From: Tubulanus polymorphus
Taxonomy: Eukaryota > Nemertea > Palaeonemertea > Tubulaniformes > Tubulanidae
Assembly: GCF_964204645.1 (NCBI RefSeq)
Contig: NC_134029.1
Location: 11,460,850 to 11,524,849 of the forward strand
DNA length: 64,000 bases
Direction: 5' to 3'
Shown: positions 52,901-61,900 of the stretch, in pieces
How positions within the stretch are numbered: the first letter of the stretch is position 1
Layout: each line of letters opens with the position of its first letter
Position numbers and translations under genes: made by a program
The notes under the pieces: model-generated
Database searches by the model: none
The model's input: the letters and a program-made list of their open reading frames with translations, nothing else
What the model was told of the DNA's origin: nothing

Positions 52901-55900
52901 AGGGAACTTGTTTCTGTGAAAGAAGCACCTGCCCCAACTAGATCCTGGATCTGTTCCACTAATATAAAAACATATAATACAATACCCTTTAGCTATCAAC
53001 TGTAACATGCCATCACGACCAACAGTCATTGTCTTGTCCACCCAGCCTCCAGCTGCAATAAGTTTTTCCAAGCCTCGACTGAAATTTCAAAGTACAGTAC
53101 CAATTAATTATACCTCTAGTCTACCAATTCATCCAGGCTAATTTCTTTTGCATATATTTTCCAATTTAAAACTGATAAAACACATACTGGCTAGTCTGTT
53201 TACTGAATTTTAAGAAATTGAAATTAAACCTTATCAAATAATTCTTTCAATCTGTGCTGTCATAAGGTAAGTGCTAACAATCCCCAATTCGTCAAAGAAG
53301 GCGAAAATCTGCCATCTTTTGAATCTGGTCGAAAGCACAGATATGGCCCTAAGAAAATGAACCGTACAAAGACTAAAAGAGGAAAAACATCCAGCCTTCC
53401 CGTAAACCAGCCAAGCACTTTACAGAAGTGTTTTTGTAGATATGACAGCATATATGCACTTAGATACACAAAACTTGTTTTTATTATCAGAGAGCCTTTT
53501 ATTCTGCCAATAACGCTATTTCCACTAATGCAATATCTAGTAAGAGATACGCTCTTTCCACTGCCACCTGTACTGGCTTTCCCCAGTGCCCCACTTACAA
53601 TGTAGCGTATATACAACATACTGACTGGATACGTGTGCAGCACACATTACTATAACGGGATGGCAGGTTAGGCTGGGATACTACACGAACAAGTGTACAG
53701 TTTCAGGACGCTTTTATGGTCCGGTACAGGATACCTAACTATCTCAGCCCACATAAATTTCTGCGATTCTGAATCAATACACAACAGACACAGGCACGCC
53801 ACGTTTGTCTTTCAAATGCACAAAGCGGCGTTCACGCAAGGATTGCAGTAGGGTACTTTAGCGTTAAAACTATGAGGCCTATTCACAGCTTATTCAGTAC
53901 TGCACTGAAATACCGGGCTAAGTAAGCATGGACAGTGACTACGCACTGACAACCTGATCTCAGTTATCAGGGCTGTATGTGTGATGGGCTGGCTTTATCA
54001 TAGTCCGGTTCCGTCGTAGCCCACATTTTTGTGTTCGAGTCCATGTGCCTCAATAGTGTTACCGGGTGATACTGGAAGTGGCTCTCTCCTGTTACGGGAA
54101 TAAATAGAAGCAGGCTAAGTGATTTCTTTTGTAATTTCGTAATCCGTCTCTTTTAGAGGATTTCCTTTGTGCCCTATTTTTACCAGACAATAAGGGCAAA
54201 ACCATTTCATTGGTGGCAGCGATTGTGGGATTGAAAATTGAACCTATTTGTGGTTTTGAAGTTATTTTTATTAAGCGTTGCTAAATTTTTCATTTTAGTA
54301 GTATTTCGCCCGATACATGCTATGACCTATATTTTATAACCGTTTTGTGAACAAACTTTATATTTTGTGTAATCCCGTGTTTTTTTGTGTTGTCGGGACA
54401 TTAAGCTAGGCTTTCTCCATTATTCCCCCTAAATAGAGCCAATAAGAATATCATCCCCTACAGACCCCAACGTCCCTCCCATAGCAGGCGACGGTATCGA
54501 GAATGATGACCTGCAAAGCAATTTTGTCAGAAAATTTGCCCTATACATGGAGGCGGCTTTATTGCGCGATAGCCCATCACTCGAACAAACATCCCGGTAC
54601 CGAAAACCTACTCCATGGGTCATAATGTTCGGGTGAGGTTAGAGCGATTTGATGCATACGCTGACATGGTTGGGATAAGCGCTGTGTCACCCGATGGCGA
54701 GGCCCGAAAAGCCCACCTGTAGATGAGGTTAGACCACAAAGCCTACCAAGCGGTTTCTAACCTCAGGCTCGCTGGGACAATCAGCTATGCAGAATTTTGT
54801 GTCCAGTTGAGAAATCGGTTTGAACACACAAAGACAAGATGCAATTTAAGGGGAGAGAACAGCGCCACGACGAATCCTTCAAATATTTTGCCGATTCATT
54901 GGCGGAGCTAGCCCAAAACGCTTACCCGAAAGTTTACTTTGAGATGTGAAAAAGTATGGAAATGATGAAGGACATGCAGTGTTGCCAGCACGTAGCTAAA
55001 ATATTTCCGGAAATCTTACTGCTATTTTTTTTAGTTACACACGCGAACCAGCTGACGGAAAATTTTAGAAATTAGAAGCGTTTTCCAAGCACTTAGAGCG
55101 ATCTTGAACCCATGAACGACTATTATATTTTGGAAGGTAATGGCAATTTCCAATGTGGCACATCCTCATTCGACGACGATCAGCATTTCACACATTACGG
55201 GTCGAGCCCTGAATTATTGCAGTCAACCAAAGCGCGTTTCGTGTACCGTGCTGAAGCAGGTTTCATAGCCTCAAGACCAACCAAAAATCAAGGCTAGTTT
55301 ATGAAGCACATTCAAGGCTTTCTACCCCCATGAAAAACATTTTTACGGCAATATTTCCTCGCTTCATCCATTCAAAATCAATCAAAACAGCTTTAACAGG
55401 GTTCATTGTGCCACTGTTGACCCAAATTCACTGATATTTACCGACACAGCCAACTACAGGAACTTAACCCTTTCAATACCACATAGTGTCTCCGCTGCTG
55501 TACCGGAGGGAATTTAACCCTTTCAGTGCTGACTAATCAATACCCTATCGTGCTGGAGATAATTTGAAATATTTGAAAAATTCCACCCTAGTGTTTTGAA
55601 TAACGGGAATACCACTATAGTGCGTCTACACTGCGGTGCAGTGTATCATAGTTACTAGTATTTCACTATGCTTGACAGGTGCTGCCATCTTTCAATAGAG
55701 ATAAAAACTAATTACTAATTACATCAAAACACTGCAGTGCGGTGTACTAGCAAAATCCATCACTGATTCGTACACCGCACTGCAGTGTAGACGCACTGAA
55801 AGGGTTAAGGGTTCATATGGGTATATTTGAAACTTCATAAAATAGTTACCAAGGTATCTGACACAGAAAATTTATATAGCATGTTGTTGATAACTTTTTG

Positions 55901-58900
55901 GCCAACAATGTAGACATAAATAATTTGGATATAAGTGAAGATGGCCGCCATGAAAACTAGGGGTCCAGGGACACCATGCCCACTTGGGGAGTGGTTTCAA
56001 ATGCTCAACAATCTAACAATTTCAATTTTCAACGCCCCCTGGTGACCATTTACAAAAACCAACGACCTTGAAACTCACCACAATCATAGAACATGTCAGC
56101 AGCTACGATTTTGTAATTGATTGTGATAACAAAATATGCCTTGTTACCAATTTAATATGGAAATACTAAGTCATTCTACTATTCAATGCCCCCTGGTGAC
56201 CATATTCAAAACCCATTGACCTCGAAACTCACCACAATCATAGAACATGTCATGAACTACAACTTTGCAATTGATCATGGTAACAAAATATGCCTAGGTA
56301 CCAATATAATAAGGAAATACTAAGTTATTCTACTATTCAACGCCCCCTGGTGACCATATAGAAAAACTAATGTCCTTAAAACTCGCAACAATCATAGATG
56401 ATGTCATGAGCTACAACTTTCCAATTGATTGTGGTTACAAAATATGCATAGGTACGAATATAATATAGAAATACTAAGATATTGTATTATTCAACGCCCC
56501 CTGGTGGCCATATACGAAATCCAATTACCTTGAAACTCACCACAATCATAGAGCACGTTATGAGCTACAACTTTCTAATTGATTGTGGTAGCAAAATACG
56601 CTTAGGTATCAATATAATGTGGAAAAACTTTTTCCCACTTACGAATGAGTACTGGTGACACAAAGATGGCCGCCAATTGCGTCATAATTGGCTGATGAAA
56701 AATACCTGTCTCAGGTATAAAACATCCTTTTCCAAAGAATACCCATCACAAATTGCAATGAGAAATGGCAAACCAGTAGGAAGCTACAGGACTCAGAATT
56801 CGGGCCAAAATTAACATTTTTGGGCAATAAAAAGGTCATAGGAAGGCCATCTTGAGTCCGACCAACCCAATTTTTGTTATGTTGATGGGCCCTGGGGGGA
56901 TTCACATATATTCGAAAGATCAAGGTAATTAACGTTACCTTGAAGTGTCTTCAAAACTTCCCAAAATAACTGGATTCCGTCTACGGACGGACGGACGCTA
57001 CGACGGACGGACGGACGACGGACGAAAAGTGAACGCAATAGCCCGCTGGGACTAAAGTCCCAAGTGGGCTAAAAATTCACGAAAGTTTCAGATAAACTGC
57101 TCTGCCTCCCAGCAAAATGCACTGATCTATTCAATTCCAACTGAAATTGTATGCCATATATCCTTACTTTATGTATTAAAAATTTCAAAGCAATAGAACT
57201 AAAAATTTATTTTTCCACTCATTTACAAACATCTCCACCGATACGTCGGAAGGCCGGATGTAAGGGGTTTCATTGGGGTATAATTTCAGGCCTCAGAAAA
57301 CTGTTACCTGTGTATTTGACACTGATACATTGTATACCATGGTGTTGATAACCATTGGGCTTACAAATAAGACAAATTATTTGGATATATGTGGCCTTGA
57401 GGATGGACAGTTTTTGGTTCTTCATTATTGTTATTGGTGTCCATTGCCATGACAACCGTATCAACAGGGTCTAAAAAATTTGTCACTGATTTCATTTTCA
57501 TCATCAAAATCATTGCCGGCACTATAAACCTATTTTCTGACTAAGTCTCATTATCTGAATTGCTGCTGTCATATTCGTTGTCACTCACAATTCTTTTACT
57601 ACCAAATTCCAAGTCACCAGCATCACTGTCAGCATCATATACGAGTTGCTGAACCGTTTCATCCAGCCAAATTGTTTTCTCCTGGCTGTTGCCATCTTGG
57701 ATTTTATGCAGATGGCAGCACCCGCTGATACTGATAGATATGCCCTTCTAGTAGAAGGGTTAAGTGATACCATATCACATACGGTACGGGTATGCTAGCT
57801 TGCCAATTTGTACTGTATGCCATATGGTAGTGGTATTGTAAGGGTTAAAGAAATTTGATCATTTTAATTTTGAGCCAGTGACCGAATGCTTCACTAATGA
57901 CTTTTCAAATAAGTACAGATTTTCCACGTAAAATCTTGGAAATATAATGGAAGAAATAAGTGTGAAAACTGTATTGGGTGGAATTCAAATGATGGGAGAA
58001 AACTTACTTTTTGCAATTAATTAAGATGGAAATATCAAGAAAAAATATTTTTTTTTCTTAATTAAATCTGATGAAAGCACAACTTTTTTCAACCAGATGT
58101 TTTTGGTGGGATTTCAGAGGGGATCCATGGTCCAAGTCAATTGACATCATCTTCATGAAAATCATATTTCCGGAAATCTTCCCGATATTTTTTCTGAGTT
58201 ACAGAAATATTCCCAAAATAACTGGATTCCGTGTACGGACGAATGGATGAAAAGTTAACGCAATAGCTGCTGAGACCTCAGTCCAAAGTGGGCTAAAAAT
58301 CTTGTTTATAGTCAGGTAGAGATAAGCAAATTACTTAGACTTACGAGTTTATTGCAATCAGGTAAAGGAAATGAGGAGCAAGTAGTTTGAATATCGGGTG
58401 AGATGGTGAAATCTGCCTGTGTGTACTAATACTAATACCTTCCATCAGTAAGTGCGTTAAACCTAGAAAACATACCAGATGATCATAGTTGATTTTGGAT
58501 TGACAGATCAACAGAAAAATCAGATTTTTTACCTACATTTTGCCAGCAGCTGGACGAAAACCAAAAAAATTGATGATTGAAAGACTTTCACTAAGATTTA
58601 ACAGACTGATTCCAGTTAAAAGACCAGCTGAATACTATGAATAAACCCAGAGTCTTTTTACAGTAATCTTCTTTCCCAAAAGTTGCTTTGAATCAAACTA
58701 GGGGTCCAGGGACACCATGCCCACTTAGAAAAATCTCAATATTCAATGCTCGCTGAACACCAAAAGAAACCAATGACCTTGAAACTGACCACTATCATAG
58801 AACAAGTCACAAGCTACAATTTTGAAATCGATTGTGGTTACAAAATATCCATAGATACCTATATAAATAGGCTAAATTGTACATAATTCAATATTCAACA

Positions 58901-61900
58901 CCCCCTGTTGGCGAGAACAAAAACAAGGTAACCCGAACTCCACGTGAGATGAATCCTAAGACAGTTATTGAATATTCATTCTCGAGAGACTTAATAATGT
59001 TCTTATTTTAGTTTATTTCAATGTCACAATCTGTAAATAAAATCTGTCTAATAAAATCCGTGGCTGACGATGTAGTATAGAAAGTATAAGTTCTGAAGAG
59101 AAACTAAGCCTCGTTTGGACGTTATTTTGTACCAAAGGAAGAAAGTTTCATATGCGATAACAAAATGGACTTCGCTAAAGCGAAAGTCCATAAAAATATA
59201 CAAAAATACAAAATATACAGGTATCAATATAAACAGACAAATTATAAATCATTCAATATTTAACTCCTCCTGGTGGCAAGAACAAAGAATAAGGTGATTC
59301 CAATTACATGTGAGGAGATGTACCTTATCTTAAGTCCAACCGCTCCAATTTTTCTCATGCCCTTGAGAATTGGGGGATAAAAATATATACAAAGTATCAA
59401 AGTAATTGATCAAAGCATCTTGAAAATTTCCCTCGAAAACTTGAAAAATTTTGGCCAACAATGGCTGCCAGTCGGCCATCTTGATTCTGAACGAGCCAGT
59501 TTTTGGGTTGAAGATATGATTAGGGTAGATACATATTTAAACCAAACATCAAGACGTTACATTGAAGCGTCTTCAAAACTTCCCAAAATAACTGGATTCT
59601 GTCTACAGACGAACGGACGGACAGACAAAAAGTGAACGCAATAGCCCGCTGGGACTTAAGTCATGTGATGAAAGATTTGATGAGGTGGACCACCAAAATC
59701 GTGTCCTTTTGGGCCCCGAAATTCATCAAACCTTAGTTGGATTTGAAGTGAGTGCTCAGATGTGTCATGTTCAAACTGGAAATATTTGAGAAATTAAAAT
59801 AGGAGGAATTTGATTTCTGTTCGGTATTTCGTGGACGAAAAAGTGCCGGGCGGATTCGGGCGGCTTGAGGAGTAATAGGCAGGGCAGTATACGGGCGACT
59901 TGAGTGCTAATGGGTTAAAACTGATATTTTAGCGTAAATTCAGCTCATTACGATTTGGAGAATGGATAATGCTATAAATGAATAATTTGAATGAATTATA
60001 TGGTCAGTTGCACAGTCAAAGGACCTTAGCTCTGGAAACCATGTCATTTAAATTCGCTCCATTTGTATGATCAGCTTATGGCTGGCCTAAAAATGTGTCA
60101 AGTATTGATATCCGTAAACTATAATAGCTGCCAGTTGGTCATCTTGTTTCCGACTGGGCCAGTTTTTGGGCTCAAGATGTGTCTAGGGTAGATACGTGTA
60201 AAAACGAAATAGACGATCCCTTGAAGGGTTTTCAAAACTTCCCAAAATAACTGCATTCCATCTACTGATGAACGGACGACGGACGAAAGTGAATGCAATA
60301 GCCTGCTTGGACTATAGTCAAACTATAGTCAAGCTAAACTAGGGGTCCAGGGACACCATGCCCACTTGGGAAGTGGTTTCAAATGCTCAACAATCTAACA
60401 ATTTCAATATTCAACGCCCTCTGGTGACCATCTACAAAAACCAATGACCTTGAAACTCACCACAATCATAAAACATGTCAGCGGCTACGATTTTGTAATC
60501 GATTGTGATAACCAAATATGCCTCGTTACCAATTTAATACGGAAATACTAAGTTATTCTACTATTCAACGCCCCCTGGTGACCATATTCAAAACCCAATA
60601 ACCTTGTAACTCACAATAATCATAGAAATTGTCATGAACTACAAATTTGCAATTGATCATGGTAACAAAATATGCCTAGGTACCAATCTAATAAGGAAAT
60701 ACTAAGCTATTCTACTATTCAACACCCCCTGGTGACTTTATGGAATAACTAATGTACTTAAAAACTCACCACAATCATAGACGGTGTCATGAACTACAAC
60801 TTTGCAATTGACCATATGCAAAACCCAATGACCTTAAAACTCACCACAATTGTAGTACATGTCATGAAATACAACTTTGCAATTGATCATGGTAACAAAA
60901 TATGCCTAGGTACCAATCTAATAAGGAAATACTACATTATTCTATTATTCAACGCCCCCTGGTGGCCTCATACAAAAACAAATGACCTTGAAACTCACCA
61001 AAATCATAGAACACGTTATGGGCTACTACTTTCCAATTGATTGTAGTAACACAATATGCTTAGGTCCAAAGTGGGCTAAAAAGTTAAAACTTAGGCCATC
61101 CCAAAATGATTGTCTGTTTGCCATAACACGGACTCAAGTTTCAGGATGAGTTAGTAGGTAGGTAGAAATATTTTTTTTGCAAAATTTTAGGGCAAAAAAC
61201 AAATTTATCACCTTTTTTGTATGGAAACAATATAAAAAATAAAATTCATTTCAATGAATCCCAAAAAAGTTTCCACTCGGTACCTTTGAAGTCGGGTCGG
61301 TCGGGTAACGACAAACATACCATTATTTTGGGATGGCCTTATGTATATCTTCTACTTTGTATACCAGTCTTAAGATAAATAACAGATACTGATACATAGA
61401 TATTTCAAGATTTTATAATCAAAGAATATAAAAGTGGATCAGAAGATGCATCAATGCAGAGGTCATGGTCATGCTCCTACGGCAGATTCAAACCTGATGG
61501 CATCGCTACACTCAGCCATAGCACGAAACCCTGCCACACTAGACCAGGTGTGCTGGTTTACGGCGCGAAAACTTGTGGCACCAATCAGATTGCTTGTTGT
61601 TTAATTGCAGAGGCAAATTTCACGCAAGAACTATAAAGGGGAAAACCCGGGCTAAAATAACACGGGATAGCTGGTTGGCTCATATTGATATCGATTAGGC
61701 CTAAGCTGCGCATGTAGCTGTATGTAGCTGTATTCGAATCCCTGCCGGGGAGGATGCAAATGGTTCTACTGAGAAGTGAAGACTTAATGCTAGATTCAAA
61801 GTGATTATCCAATATGTATATTCAGTCTGAAGCTTCTTCTAAGTATTCCTGAAATGAATTAGAATCCAGTACATGTGAAAACAGACTGCATACAAAATGA

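Noticed and set aside
53260-53643. 127-codon minus-strand open frame in the LOX intron
   Set aside because: No LOX similarity, and the phases of exons e and f already match without it.
55955-57075. Regular direct repeats as a CRISPR array
   Set aside because: The whole 154-bp unit repeats with divergence; there are no short identical repeats with unique spacers, and the window is eukaryotic.
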